Assembly (NCBI GenBank): GCA_027627225.1
Contig: CM051029.1
Span: 17,413,656-17,477,655 of the forward strand
Direction: 5' to 3'
From: Congeria kusceri
Taxonomy: Eukaryota; Mollusca; Bivalvia; Myida; Dreissenidae
Length of the DNA stretch: 64,000 nt
Notes under the pieces: model-generated
What the model was told of the DNA's origin: nothing
Seen by the model: only the letters and a program-made list of their open reading frames with translations
Database searches by the model: none
In this document: positions 21,103 through 32,030 of the stretch, piece after piece
How the letters are laid out: each line of letters begins with the position of its first letter
Position numbering within the stretch: position 1 is the stretch's first letter
Program-made: the position numbers and the translations under genes

Positions 21103-22323
21103 ATACTCTCTACTCTCTTTGTCACTTTCATGCAGATTTTCAATACGTTGATTAAGTAAGTGGTCAAACATGATGTCCCGTCCCGCCATTAAAGGGTGAT
21201 CGCCAGTATAACTTCTTAAACCGTCACGCCGTCCTCGAAGCAATTCCAACCCATCAAAACGCTGCCTTTCTGGGTGCATTTCATCAACCCTATAATTATT
21301 ATATCTGTACCTTTGACCTCCATGTCCACCATCATGTTTTCTTCCTGCGCCTCTCTCAAAATGTACATTATCTTTATCAGGGGTGATGGTGTTCCGTCTT
21401 CTATGCAAGAATTTGTCATTTTCAACTCTTACATCTTCATATCTATCTCTTTCAGTATTGTGTTCTCTTCCCCTTCGTTTTTCCACATAGTCATCATGTG
21501 AACCATGTGACCTGCCTTTATTACTCATTTGTCCAAACGAACCATTCGTGGTCTGATCGCTTACACCTTCATGTCTGTACAATGAAATATCTCGTTCACG
21601 AAATCGATGCCTGATTCTTTCATCTCTTTCATCGTAACTCTTTCGGTCTTCATATAAACCACGTTGACTGTCGTTATTTCTTCTTTCTGCGAACAAACTA
21701 TTTCTGTCATCATCTCGTACATCTTTGAGTAGGTCCACCGGACAATTGCGTTCATCAAGATGTTGTTTGTCTTTTTCTGTAGCCAAATGCTCTTGGTTTT
21801 CATATAGATCAGTTGATATAATGTCAGATCTGCCGCTTCGTCTACCTTCTTGTCTTCTTTCAAAGGACCAAACCCTTCCATCGTGTCTTACATCTTCCAT
21901 TTTACACGTCTCAGCGTAGTTTTCTTTCACGGAATTTCTTTTTAAATTTTCTGGAAATGTCATGCCATTCCTGTGCTCTATGTACCCTCTTAGATCTCCG
22001 GGATAATTTTTCACATGGCTTATTTCTCTGTCGCGTTCATCACTGCGTGTCGAATTACTTGTTCGCAACTGTGCATCATGCTGGAACTGTGGATTTCCTA
22101 TCCGTATGTCCTCCAACATGTTCTGCTGATCATCAACAGGATAGTCAAGATCTGTGTATAGAATCAAAGGTCTCTTTCCAGTCTGTATTTGTCGGTTGTC
22201 TATTTTTACCTCTTTCAGTATGGTCGCCGTTGTGACTTTTCCACGTGCATACTTAGCTTGGTTCCTTCCACGGCCTCGTCCCGCGAAACCACGACTTCTA
22301 CCTCTGTGGTACCCACGACCCAT
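21091..22323 (-). CDS. ZAP/PARP12-like CCCH zinc-finger protein 1, N-terminal RG/RE-rich part
   Basis: ATG at 22,323 is preceded 10 bases upstream by a splice acceptor (GGCTATATTTTCAG on the minus strand), so a 5'-UTR intron ends just before the start; the paralogue at 39 kb has the same arrangement. The 410-codon frame begins MGRGYHRGRSRGFAGRGRGR, an RGG-type RNA-binding or methylation-prone tract, and continues as a low-complexity region rich in Arg, Asp, Glu, His and Tyr (repeats such as RYRYNNYRVDE and DRYEDVRVEN). It ends at TGA after KESREYSIA. Eleven bases upstream of that stop the frame used by the zinc-finger part is already open, one base earlier, so both ORFs should belong to one ~890-residue protein. 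The overlapping plus-strand and other-frame ORFs here are shadows. Confidence 0.7.
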   Translation of the reverse strand: MGRGYHRGRSRGFAGRGRGRNQAKYARGKVTTATILKEVKIDNRQIQTGKRPLILYTDLDYPVDDQQNMLEDIRIGNPQFQHDAQLRTSNSTRSDERDREISHVKNYPGDLRGYIEHRNGMTFPENLKRNSVKENYAETCKMEDVRHDGRVWSFERRQEGRRSGRSDIISTDLYENQEHLATEKDKQHLDERNCPVDLLKDVRDDDRNSLFAERRNNDSQRGLYEDRKSYDERDERIRHRFRERDISLYRHEGVSDQTTNGSFGQMSNKGRSHGSHDDYVEKRRGREHNTERDRYEDVRVENDKFLHRRRNTITPDKDNVHFERGAGRKHDGGHGGQRYRYNNYRVDEMHPERQRFDGLELLRGRRDGLRSYTGDHPLMAGRDIMFDHLLNQRIENLHESDKESREYSIA

Positions 22324-22562
22324 TCTATTGTTCTGAAAATATAGCCTTTTAATAGGAAAAAGCAAACTCAATAGAACAAATGTGCTTGCAATAATGCAAT
22401 AATTATGTTATAGGCTTCTGATACTTGGGTATGGTAGAAACACTTGACATTGTGTAATCTACAATCCGTTTTGATTAGATATTTAAAAGTGGATGGACTC
22501 CTTTAAATTTGACTGCAGATAAAACTGTTTGTCTTTCAACTTGTTATCTTTGTGTATGGTTT

Positions 22563-23540
22563 ATTTTATTATGCCCCCCCCTCGAAGAATTGGGGATATA
22601 TTGCTTTGCACCTGTCCGTCCGTCGGTCGGTCGGATGGTCGGTCTATCCGTAGACCATTTCGTTTCCGCACGATATCTAGAGAACGCTTTGATCTACGAT
22701 CATGAAAGTTGGTATGCTGGTTACTTGAGTGGAAAGGAAGACGCCTATAAATTTTGAGGTCAACAGGTCAAAGGTCAAGGTCACCGTTGCTAAAAATAAA
22801 AACGGTTTCCGCTCAATAACTTGAGAACGCATCAAGATATTTTTATGAAAATTTACACATATATACCTCATATTAAGACCTCGCTTGGGAATGTATATGG
22901 GGTGAGTGGGGTCAAGGTCAAGGTTACCGTTACTAAAAATAGAAAAACGGTTTCCGCTCAATAACTTGAGAACGCATTGAGATATTTTAATGAAACTTCA
23001 TGCATAGATACCTTATATTGAGACCTCGCCTGGGATTGAATATGGGATGGCTGGGGTCAAGGTCAAGGTCACCGTTACTAAAAATAGAAAAAACGGTTTC
23101 AGCACAATAACTTTAGAACGCATCGATATATTTTAATGAAACTTCATACATATATACCTTATATCGAGACCTCGCTTGGGATTGCATATGGGGTGGGTAG
23201 GGTCAAGGTCACCGTTGCTAAAAATAGAAAAAAGGTTTCCAATTAGTTACTTGAGAACGAATTGATATATTGTAATGAAACTTCATACAAAGATACCTTA
23301 TATTGGGACCTCTTTTGGGATTTCATATGGGGTGGGTGGGGTCAAGGTCAAGGTCACCATTACTAAAAATAGAAAAACGGTTTCCGCTCAATAACTTGAG
23401 AACGCATCGAGATATTTTAATGAAACTTCTTACACAGATACCATATATCGAAATCTCGCTTGGCATTGCATATTAAAAAAGTTTCTTAACCATTGCACAT
23501 ATTCACAACTTGGCTGCAAGTCGGGGGGCATACATGTTTT
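22563..23540 (+). repeat. ~150-bp tandem repeat element with GGGGGCAT ends
   Basis: Opens ATTATGCCCCCCCCTCGAAG and closes GTCGGGGGGCATACATGTTT, so the ends are complementary. Five to six copies of a unit of about 145-150 bases lie between, each with GGTCAAGGTCAAGGTCACCG, AAAACGGTTTCCGCTCAATA, CTTGAGAACGCATCGAGATA and TTATATTGAGACCTCGCTTG. CGGTCGGTCGG microsatellite sits at the left. No coding function. Confidence 0.85.
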
Positions 23541-24042
23541 ACAAACATCTCTTGTTTTATTCAAGACCATTTGGCTAAAACATATTATTGCAAATAAATA
23601 AATCGTTTTATAACCACAAAAGTATAATACAAATTAATAAGGTAAAATGGCATTATGTAAAACCACAATATAATTGCGTTGTTTCATGTTCACTAGAAAT
23701 TGTTCAATTATATGCTGATGGTGCGAAACGGGGATATATTATAGAACGTATATTGTTAAATACACTGGTAATTGTTTATATGAAATACGGTATTAATTAT
23801 ATACCTTATACCTACTAAAAAAACAATTGCATTTTAAGTTAAAACACTCCGTGCTGCAAACTTTAACTTTCTGTGTTTTATCTTCACCCGCTCATTCCAA
23901 AAAAGTGAAATAACGTTTGAACAGAATAATCTTAAGCTTGATTTTGTTACCTATGTTTGACTTGGCAAATGCTCCAAACATTACTTAAGCAACTAGTGAC
24001 CAGTTTCTATTATTAGTTAGAATAATTATATATCTTAAGACA

Positions 24043-24172
24043 ACCTGAAACTTCATTTTCCTTATACTAACTTAGTAAATCATAACCTGAAACTTCATTT
24101 ACTTATACTAACTTTAGCAAATCATAACCTGAAACTTCATTTTCTTTATTCTAAATTTAGCAAATCATGTAA
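24043..24172 (+). repeat. ~42-bp tandem repeat, three copies
   Basis: AACCTGAAACTTCATTT followed by TTATACTAACTTAGCAAATCAT occurs three times with small differences. Confidence 0.85.
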
Positions 24173-24211
24173 ATTATTTATAGACTTTCCCAACATTTTT
24201 TTCCATTTGTT

Positions 24212-24570
24212 TTTTCCAACGACAGATTTTCTTAAAAATTTGCACAAACATGTATCAATGTAGCCTTAAACTAAAACAGTCTTAAAAAATATGGGTCACC
24301 GACCTTGCTTCGAAAATATTGGGGTTTAAATACAGTACCTGTCGAAGCCCTTTTATTCAGTTGGTGTGACTAGCAATGTTCAATTATATAAAGCATTCAA
24401 ATTCAAACGAGGACTGAGATTTTTAAATGCATCTTTTTTAATGCTTCGTTTGGCAATATACAAGTACAGTTGAATGATAAAATGCGCTTTATCTATAGTT
24501 ACCATTTAAAACATGACTTAATGGACGCTTAATGAGGTTAATTATTTATTTAGAATGCCTTTGAAAACAT
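24212..24570 (+). repeat. Repeat copy upstream of the LINE (family of 29.5 and 29.9 kb)
   Basis: Contains AACGACAGATTTTCTTAAA, GGGTCACCGACCTTG, GGTTTAAATACAGTACCTGT, TTCAGTTG and TTTGGCAATATACAAGT in the same order as the copies at 29,508-29,900 and 29,907-30,050. Confidence 0.85.
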
Positions 24571-24825
24571 CAATAAATAGTCAGATAAGAATAATCTTAT
24601 TGGCCAACTTTCTGTCTAAGTATATGCCTGTGTATGCTTTATGTACTTGAATACGCACATAAATTAAACAATCCAATTTTATTTTAGAGCTTAGGATATA
24701 TACTGATACTTTCTACCACGCATGTAACAAACATTTATTGCTAACACTTTATAAGTACTATTTTTCTGTTTTGTTTGTTTTATGTTCAGAAGTACATGTA
24801 TTTTTCTGTGTGTATATAAACCTAC

Positions 24826-24992
24826 ATACAAAAATATTAGAAATAGTAACATGCTTGTCGAATGTATGTTTATATAATAAGATTTAGGCTACAAATTAAT
24901 TGATTAATTACAAAAATATTAGAAATAGTAACATGCTTGTCGAATGTTTAATCTCTTCTGTATGTTTATATAATAAGATTTAGGCTACAACT
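24826..24992 (+). repeat. Direct duplication of ~85-95 bp
   Basis: ACAAAAATATTAGAAATAGT, ACATGCTTGTCGAATG and GTTTATATAATAAGATTTAG occur twice in order, the second copy carrying about 14 extra bases. Confidence 0.9.
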
Positions 24993-25617
24993 TAAAACTT
25001 ATTAAGGTGTTTATATACTTATATTAATGCAACAAAATTATCACTGCTATACTTTTTATGCTTCTAATTAAACTCTTTCAGTAGAAAGCTTAAATTATGA
25101 TGCTTCTAACCACCTCTATAAATAGCATGAGTACTTTTATTACATAAGTCAAAACTAAAATAGATGTTGTCATTTCTGCCTTAGTGTTTTTGACCAAAAT
25201 GAAACTCTTTAGTATTCTTTTTAGTATAGTGACATGCTTATCAAACTTATGTCTGTCCTGCGTGTATCTGTTATGCAACATAATCAAAACTACTTAGCGG
25301 CTTCTGATAAACAACTGCTGTTTATATTAACTTGTGCAAAGCTTAAAACTACATGCATGGTACCAGTTTTATCAATTTTATTTAAGTTAACTGATTTGCA
25401 TATGCTATTTTATCTTTTGTTATATTTAGCCAAGCTGCCACAACATATATTGTTATGTCTTCCTTTTTTCTATGCCAATGTATTTATTTTGTCTTCTCAC
25501 CTTTCTCAAATCTACAGGTCTTGCGTACACGTGTCACTTCGTCGTGTAACCCTACTTTTTGTAATATAGAGCATATACTATACATGTTAACTCATTTATG
25601 TATGATTGTTATTTTAA

Positions 25618-28611
25618 ATGACTGACAAACTAAAAATTATATCTTTAAATTGTAGAGGTCTAAATGGTTTCAAAAAACGTGTAAAGGTTTTCAACTTTCT
25701 GCAAGAGCTCAAGTCTAATATTTACTGCTTGCAAGATACACATTTTACAGAAGACATGTACAACGTCATCCATGCTGAATGGGATTGTGAACTTTTTTTA
25801 AGCTATGGTACATCACAATCTAGGGGTGCTGCAATTTTTATAGCAAAAAACTTTGAATATAAAGTTCATAATACTGTCCCCGATGAAAATGGAAATTTTG
25901 TAGCGATTGACATAACCGTCACGGGAACACGGTTTACCATATTATGTATTTATGGTCCTAATTGTGACACTCCGTCTTTTTACACAAATATTTTTAAATT
26001 AATAGAGGACATTGGAAATGACTCTTTAATAATGTGTGGAGATTTCAACCTGGTATTAAATACAGAACTTGACTATAGTAATTATAAAAATATCAATAAT
26101 CCTAAGGCTCGGAATATACTGTTGGAAAATATAAATAATTACAATCTCATTGATCCTTTCCGCGAAAAATATCCGTCTTTAAAGAGGTACACGTGGCGAA
26201 AATCTAATCCATTGCAACAAGCTAGACTTGATTTTTTTCTAATGTCTTCAAATATGTTTGCAAGTTTTGAGTCAACGTCAATACAACCTAGCCTACAGTC
26301 TGATCACTCATTGATATTGTTAGAATTGGCACTTTCCAATTTTTCGCACGTATCAGGCTTATGGAAGCATAACAATTCACTTTTATATGACTTAAACTAT
26401 GTAAATGAAATTAATCACAAGATTGATCAGATAAAAGAACAATATGCTGTTCCAGTGTATAATTTGGTACAATTAGGGACTATTCCTGATAGTGAATTAC
26501 ATCTCACAATAAGTGATCAACTCTTTCTTGAAACTCTTCTTATGGAGATAAGGGGGAAATCTATCTCTTATGGTTCATATAAAAAGAAATTAAACACCTT
26601 AAAAGAAAAAGAATTATTGGAAAAAATAAATACTTTAGAACAAAACCTCTCACAGGAAAACATTGAGGACTTACAAAAGTTAAAACAAGAACTTGAAATA
26701 ATACACGAGCATAAGTTAAAGGGATATTTAACACGAGCAAAAACAAAATGGATTATAGAGGGTGAAAAGCCATCTCGCTATTTTTGTAATTTAGAAAAAC
26801 AATGTGTTACAAGCAAAACTATTTACCAACTGCAAGATGATGATGGGGTTGTTTTAACTAATCAAAAAGAGATTTTAAAGAAAACTGCATCATTTTATGA
26901 AAATCTTTATTGTAAGAAAAGCGAATGTAATGATTCGGATTTTTTTAATTTTGTTCAAAATGTTAATTGTCCAAAACTAAGTGACAAGGAAGCACAATGT
27001 CTTGAAGGTAATATTACATTATCTGAAGCATCCATTGTATTAAAAAAAATGTCTAACAACAAAAGCCCAGGTAGTTCTGGATTTACTGCCGAATTTTATA
27101 AAATGTTCTGGAATAGAATTGGTACTTTTGTGGTAAGATCTCTTAATGAATCTTTTGCCCTGGGGAATTTATCCGTAACTCAAACACACGGAATCATTAT
27201 ATGTATCCCAAAAGGCGATAAATCAAGACTTATCATAACAAACTGGAGGCCAATTACTCTTCTAAATACCGTTTATAAAATAGGCTCAGGTGTTATTGCA
27301 AACAGAATGAAACATTGCATGAATAAACTTATACACAATGACCAAACTGGCTTTATCAAAGGACGCTATATTGGAGAAAATACTCGACTGATTTTTGATA
27401 TTATGCACATTATAGAAGAACAGGATATTCCTGGTCTGCTGCTACTAATTGACTTTGAGAAAGCATTCGATTCGTTATCTTGGTCCTTTGTGCAGAAAAC
27501 ACTTTCATTTTTTAACTTTGGACCTGACATTAAACGTTGGTTTGACATTCTTTATAAGGATGCAAAATCAGCTATAATTCAATGTGGCTACCTGTCTAAT
27601 TTTTTTCCCATTCAGCGTGGATGCCGCCAGGGTGACCCACTTTCCTGTTACATTTTTATTCTATGTGCTGAAGTACTATCTCTTAAAATTAGAAATAACA
27701 CACATATAAAAGGTATTACTCTTAAAGAAGTAGAACATAAACTTACACAATTTGCAGATGATACAACTATTATATTGGATGGAACAGAACAATCCTTACA
27801 TGAAACACTGCATACTTTAAGCAAATTTTCTGCCATTTCTGGATTGAGCGTTAATTTTGACAAAACCAAAGTAGTATGGATTGGAAAAAAAAAGTTCAGC
27901 TCAGAAAGCATAAAAACAAAATGGAAACTCCAGTGGAACCAAGATGGTTTTCAAATGTTAGGTATACATTTTCATGTTGATTTACCAAAGATCATACAAC
28001 TTAACTATAGTGACAGGCTTACCAAATTGGAGAATATACTTACAAGTTGGAAAAAAAGATTTTTGACACCTATTGGCAAAATAACTGTAATAAAAACTCT
28101 TTTGATTTCTTTGTTCAACCACTTGTTTATATCACTTCCAAACCCACCACATTCTTTTATTAAACACTTAAATACCATTTTTACTAACTACATATGGAAT
28201 GGGCAGAGTAGAATCAAATTATGCGTTTTAACCAACGAATACTGTGATGGTGGCTTAAAAATGATAAACATTGAAGCTTTTATCCAATCTTTGAAATTAA
28301 CTTGGCTTAAACGCGCTTACAGCACAGCTGGGAAATGGCTGAGTATAGCAAATATATATGTTGATTTTAGCAAACTTTTCAATTGTGGAAATCATTATCC
28401 TAAAATATTATCAAATATGATTACAAATCCCTTTTGGAAAGATGTTTTACTCAGTCTGGTACATTTCCAAAAGCAATTGCCTTTTAATGCAAAAGATATT
28501 CTGCATCAGCCACTGTTTTATAATGAAAACCTTTCCATAGGAAATACAAGTATATTTTTCAAAGCCTGGTATATGTATGTGACCTATTTGATAAAAATGG
28601 AGACTTCTTAA
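25618..28611 (+). CDS. LINE ORF2: endonuclease and reverse transcriptase
   Basis: ATG at 25,618 starts MTDKLKIISLNCRGLNGFKK, the canonical beginning of an APE-type endonuclease. QDTHF, GDFN (D142) and the SDH motif (D229-H230) are all present, so the nuclease looks intact. The reverse transcriptase follows: NWRPITLLNTVYKI, LIDFEKAFDSL (first Asp D612), GCRQGDPLSCYIF and QFADDTTI (F712-D715). The enzyme would nick target DNA and prime reverse transcription there. The frame stops at TAA 28,609-28,611 after a run (MYVTYLIKMETS) that no longer resembles the family. A two-base frame change just before it, around TGGTATATG at 28,568-28,577, returns the sequence to the downstream frame. The near-complete frame suggests a young copy. 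Confidence 0.9.
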   Translation: MTDKLKIISLNCRGLNGFKKRVKVFNFLQELKSNIYCLQDTHFTEDMYNVIHAEWDCELFLSYGTSQSRGAAIFIAKNFEYKVHNTVPDENGNFVAIDITVTGTRFTILCIYGPNCDTPSFYTNIFKLIEDIGNDSLIMCGDFNLVLNTELDYSNYKNINNPKARNILLENINNYNLIDPFREKYPSLKRYTWRKSNPLQQARLDFFLMSSNMFASFESTSIQPSLQSDHSLILLELALSNFSHVSGLWKHNNSLLYDLNYVNEINHKIDQIKEQYAVPVYNLVQLGTIPDSELHLTISDQLFLETLLMEIRGKSISYGSYKKKLNTLKEKELLEKINTLEQNLSQENIEDLQKLKQELEIIHEHKLKGYLTRAKTKWIIEGEKPSRYFCNLEKQCVTSKTIYQLQDDDGVVLTNQKEILKKTASFYENLYCKKSECNDSDFFNFVQNVNCPKLSDKEAQCLEGNITLSEASIVLKKMSNNKSPGSSGFTAEFYKMFWNRIGTFVVRSLNESFALGNLSVTQTHGIIICIPKGDKSRLIITNWRPITLLNTVYKIGSGVIANRMKHCMNKLIHNDQTGFIKGRYIGENTRLIFDIMHIIEEQDIPGLLLLIDFEKAFDSLSWSFVQKTLSFFNFGPDIKRWFDILYKDAKSAIIQCGYLSNFFPIQRGCRQGDPLSCYIFILCAEVLSLKIRNNTHIKGITLKEVEHKLTQFADDTTIILDGTEQSLHETLHTLSKFSAISGLSVNFDKTKVVWIGKKKFSSESIKTKWKLQWNQDGFQMLGIHFHVDLPKIIQLNYSDRLTKLENILTSWKKRFLTPIGKITVIKTLLISLFNHLFISLPNPPHSFIKHLNTIFTNYIWNGQSRIKLCVLTNEYCDGGLKMINIEAFIQSLKLTWLKRAYSTAGKWLSIANIYVDFSKLFNCGNHYPKILSNMITNPFWKDVLLSLVHFQKQLPFNAKDILHQPLFYNENLSIGNTSIFFKAWYMYVTYLIKMETS

Positions 28612-28613
28612 AC

Positions 28614-29420
28614 ATGCATATAATCAATGAAAACTATAACCTTAAAATTGACTTCCTCTTGTATAACGGTATTAAAAAGGCTATCTTTGCAATGTTTAAG
28701 AAATTAAATGTTGAAGGAAATTACCAACAGTATGCAAACATACAAAGGCCTTTCATACCTCCTTCACACAGAACACTATTTATGCCTGTTTCCGGAGCAA
28801 AGCCAATGTATACAATATTAAATAAGACCGAAAAATGCTTACCAATAAAACAAAAATGGTCAGGTAAATTAAATATTGAAATTACTGACAATGTTTGGAA
28901 GGATATTTTTCGTGAACCATTTTCTATAACTAAAGATGTGAAAATGCAATGGTTCCAATACAGAATTATACACAGAATACTTGGAACAAATAGTCTACTT
29001 TTCAAAATGAATCTGAAAGACTCTCCCAAATGTACCTTTTGCAAAAGTTGTGAGGAAACGATTGAAGATTTTTTCTGGGAATGTCCTATTTCAAAAATTA
29101 TTATTGAAAACCTTTTCCCCAAACAGTTGTTTCCATTTTGTAACATATATACTTTTCTTCTGGGATATATAGAAAAGAATAGTGATGCTGTCAACAATGC
29201 TTTTATTTATGCCAAGTTTTATCTGTATAAATGCAAGATGTCTTCAACACAACCAACGGTTGAAAATGGAAGACACTTTATGAAATCACAATATGACAGT
29301 CTTAAAGATGTAGCAATATATGAAAAGAAAGTTGACAGTTTACTTGCTTGGAAAGATATTTTGAATGTCAATGTATCACAGAACCACCTCTTTTTGCAGT
29401 TGACTGAAAACACTTCATAG
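28614..29420 (+). pseudogene. LINE ORF2 C-terminal part, out of frame
   Basis: This 268-codon frame continues the LINE protein; it is open upstream of its first ATG back to about 28,570, overlapping the end of the main frame. It carries a zf-RVT-type segment (KWSGKLNIEITDNVWKDIF, then CTFCKSCEETIEDFFWECP) in which the usual His before the last Cys appears to be replaced. The break is consistent with a 2-bp TA gain in the TATATG run; I have not restored the frame. It is part of the element, not a host gene. Confidence 0.8.
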
Positions 29421-29507
29421 CACTATCTAGAGTATTTACGTACGTTTTTTTTCTCTATACATATACGTGCTTGTTTTGTAGAAACGCTTTCCATAACAGT
29501 TCAACCT

Positions 29508-30050
29508 TACTCCAAACGACAGATTTTGTTAAAAAGTTACATATACATGTGTCATTGTTTATGAGACTAAAAGATTGATAAAAAAAAAAAGGGGTCACTT
29601 GCCTTTTTCCGGAAACAGTGGGTTTTAAATACGGTACCTGAAGAAATCCCTTTTTTTCAGTTGGGATTTTTTTATCAATGTTTTAACTATATAGGAGAGC
29701 TTTTTTTCAAACAAATGTATGGTTCTTTCAACTGATATGTTTTCACATGTCTTGTTTGGCAATATACAAGTGTATTTTGGTAATAAAAACGCTTTACCGA
29801 CATTTACTGTTAAAATAATGAATTTGACTGGACATTTAAGTAGACCAAATGGGTACTAATAATACCTTCTGACGCGTCATTTATTATGCATCAATATATT
29901 TTGTTTCAAACGACAGATTTTCTTAAATTTTTGCACATACATGCACCAATGTATACTTACACCAAAACATTAATAACAAGAATGGGTCACCGAACTTGTT
30001 TGGGGAATAAATGGACTTTAAATAGGGTACCTGTCTAGCCTTGTTTAAGT
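29508..30050 (+). repeat. Two tandem copies of the repeat found upstream of the LINE
   Basis: AAACGACAGATTTTNTTAAA starts both copies, 399 bases apart (about 29,512 and 29,911). Each has GGGTCAC, a GG(A/T)TTTAAATA and GGTACCTG block. The second copy is shorter and decays after 30,050. Confidence 0.85.
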
Positions 30051-30054
30051 TCGT

Positions 30055-32030
30055 GTTACGTAAACAACAAATGTTAAACCAACATCCACGCACGTAAACT
30101 CATGGACGAGATTTCGTTATAGCGTCGCTATATGTACCTTATTTGCTTGTATAAGTTTCTCTTGTCAAACTTTCCATATTATTAGAAAAACCATATTTAA
30201 AAATGAACATTCTAGCATTTTAGTTAGAGTATCGGCGGTTTTCTGTGTTATTGTCAATTTTATGTTATCTAAAATCGACAATGGATGGAAATACAATGTA
30301 CAAAAATAAAATTGATTAAAACAATCAAAAACTAATTAATAACAAGATAAGTTTACCAAATAATAATAATAACAATAATAATAATAACAATAATAGTTAA
30401 ATAAAGTTAAAACTATTATGCTTGAATATATAAAGTCAAAATTATTCAAATGTATTACTTATATATCTTGTAAAAGCAATTTGTTTTAGCTATATGCAAA
30501 ATGTAAAACTTTTAAAAGAAGGGTCGCTTTTGAACGTTTGTTTTTATTTTGTGTAAAATTAATGGGATTAAGTTGTTCTCATTATACATTATTTTTATGT
30601 ACTATTTTAACTTTATATGGATCTGTGGAACAACTAAAATACTTGTACATGTAATTGTTTTACAGAGTATTATTTCATTACTTTATTATGACTTTGAATG
30701 GCACTATCCATTGAAATAAATAGTAAAATAAATCAGAATAAAAAGTACCTTCTCTTCCAGAGTATTCTCAGTTGAAAAAGTTTAACGTCTAACTTCCACA
30801 GATGTAAACTGAACTCTAAAACTCCAATCTCAAGCATATATTTAACACTCTAACATATCAGATTTCTTTATCGCCTTCTACGTTTTACGAAAACGAGGAT
30901 AGTCAGTCACATATCGGATAAAAACGATTTACGAAGAACAGGTGTGTCGTTTTTTGGAGAAAAAGTTACTCATTTTTGGTAGACCAGATAATCTCAGAAA
31001 TATGACTGTGGGATCCCATCGAATCGAATGTTCTGAAAACCAATCACTATTAAATATATGTATACAAAATTTCGTATCTCATCATATGTTGGAATACCAG
31101 CGTATTTATTCCCCATTTCACCTATATTTGAATACATATATTTATTCAGTTACTGTCCATACAATGGGATCCCAGTCAATGTGACCTTTCAGAACACCAA
31201 TAATTGATAATTTGATAAATAAAAGTGGCAACTGAACAAAAATGTAAGCTTTGTTAAATAAATAAAATCTTGAGTTTTCTAATAACTGAAAACGAAAGTT
31301 AATTGACGGCAGTATAAACTGAAACCAAAAGTAAAGTTACAACAGTTAATAATTTAGTAAAGAAGAAAGTGGAGAGAAAAATAAAAATGGCAGCTTCTTA
31401 TAACTCAAAACAAAAGTAAATTGCGGCTTGAAAAAGAACAGGAAAACACACATTATAATTATGGTTCAGATTTTAATCTTTAGTTGGGTAAATTATAGCC
31501 GCCTTTTAAAAATAATTTTAATTAAATGTGTATTGCCAAGATAAACTCATATATATTCATATAATGTTATCTAATTATAATTATTATGAGAATTGTTTTG
31601 GGTCGATGTTTTGCAATTGTGTTTGTATTTATTGAAAATGACTATAGAAATGACTATAGAAATGCACTATTTTAGTGTTGTAATTCAATCATTCATGATG
31701 TCAGCGCTCAAGAATGCGAGATCCACATAAAACCACACTAAATAATGAGATACCATGCATATTTTATCTTTTAACTTAGAACTAAAGTACAAGAGATAAA
31801 CATGTTGTATTCATAAAGATAACCTGCAAACTACCCGGCCAATGTTCGCCATTGTAACTTCCTTATTATCTTGTTCGAATGAAGTCATCAAGTAGATAAC
31901 AACATTTGCATCAGATTTACAGAAACAGCAGAAATCGGAGATTAAAAAAGCAACGCACATATACATGTGCAACTATTTTTGTAAAAATACGATGAAGTAT
32001 TTAAAAAACTATGTCTAAGAAAAGACGATG
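30055..32030. other. AT-rich intergenic DNA
   Basis: Only an AAT/AAC microsatellite (30,361-30,400) stands out. The 80-codon frame at 30,942 has no recognisable features. TGGGATCCCA(T/G)TCRAT occurs near 31,010 and 31,164 in a degenerate form. Confidence 0.4.

Larger units (their letters stand above)
25570..29440 (+). mobile_element. Tx1/L1-like LINE retrotransposon, ORF2 region
   Basis: The element has an apurinic endonuclease-reverse transcriptase polyprotein in one long frame and a C-terminal piece in a second frame. No ORF1 could be recognised upstream, so it may be 5'-truncated. The 3' end is not precisely defined: no poly(A) or microsatellite tail is obvious after 29,420. Endonuclease type and the order of RT motifs place it near the L1/Tx1 group; the clade call is provisional. 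Confidence 0.8.

Noticed and set aside
21274..22336. Plus-strand frames over the ZAP-like gene 1
   Set aside because: Antisense shadows of the arginine-rich coding region.
25234..25569. 111-codon frame upstream of the LINE as ORF1
   Set aside because: Lacks coiled coil, RRM or zinc-knuckle features; Leu/Phe/Cys-rich low-information sequence.
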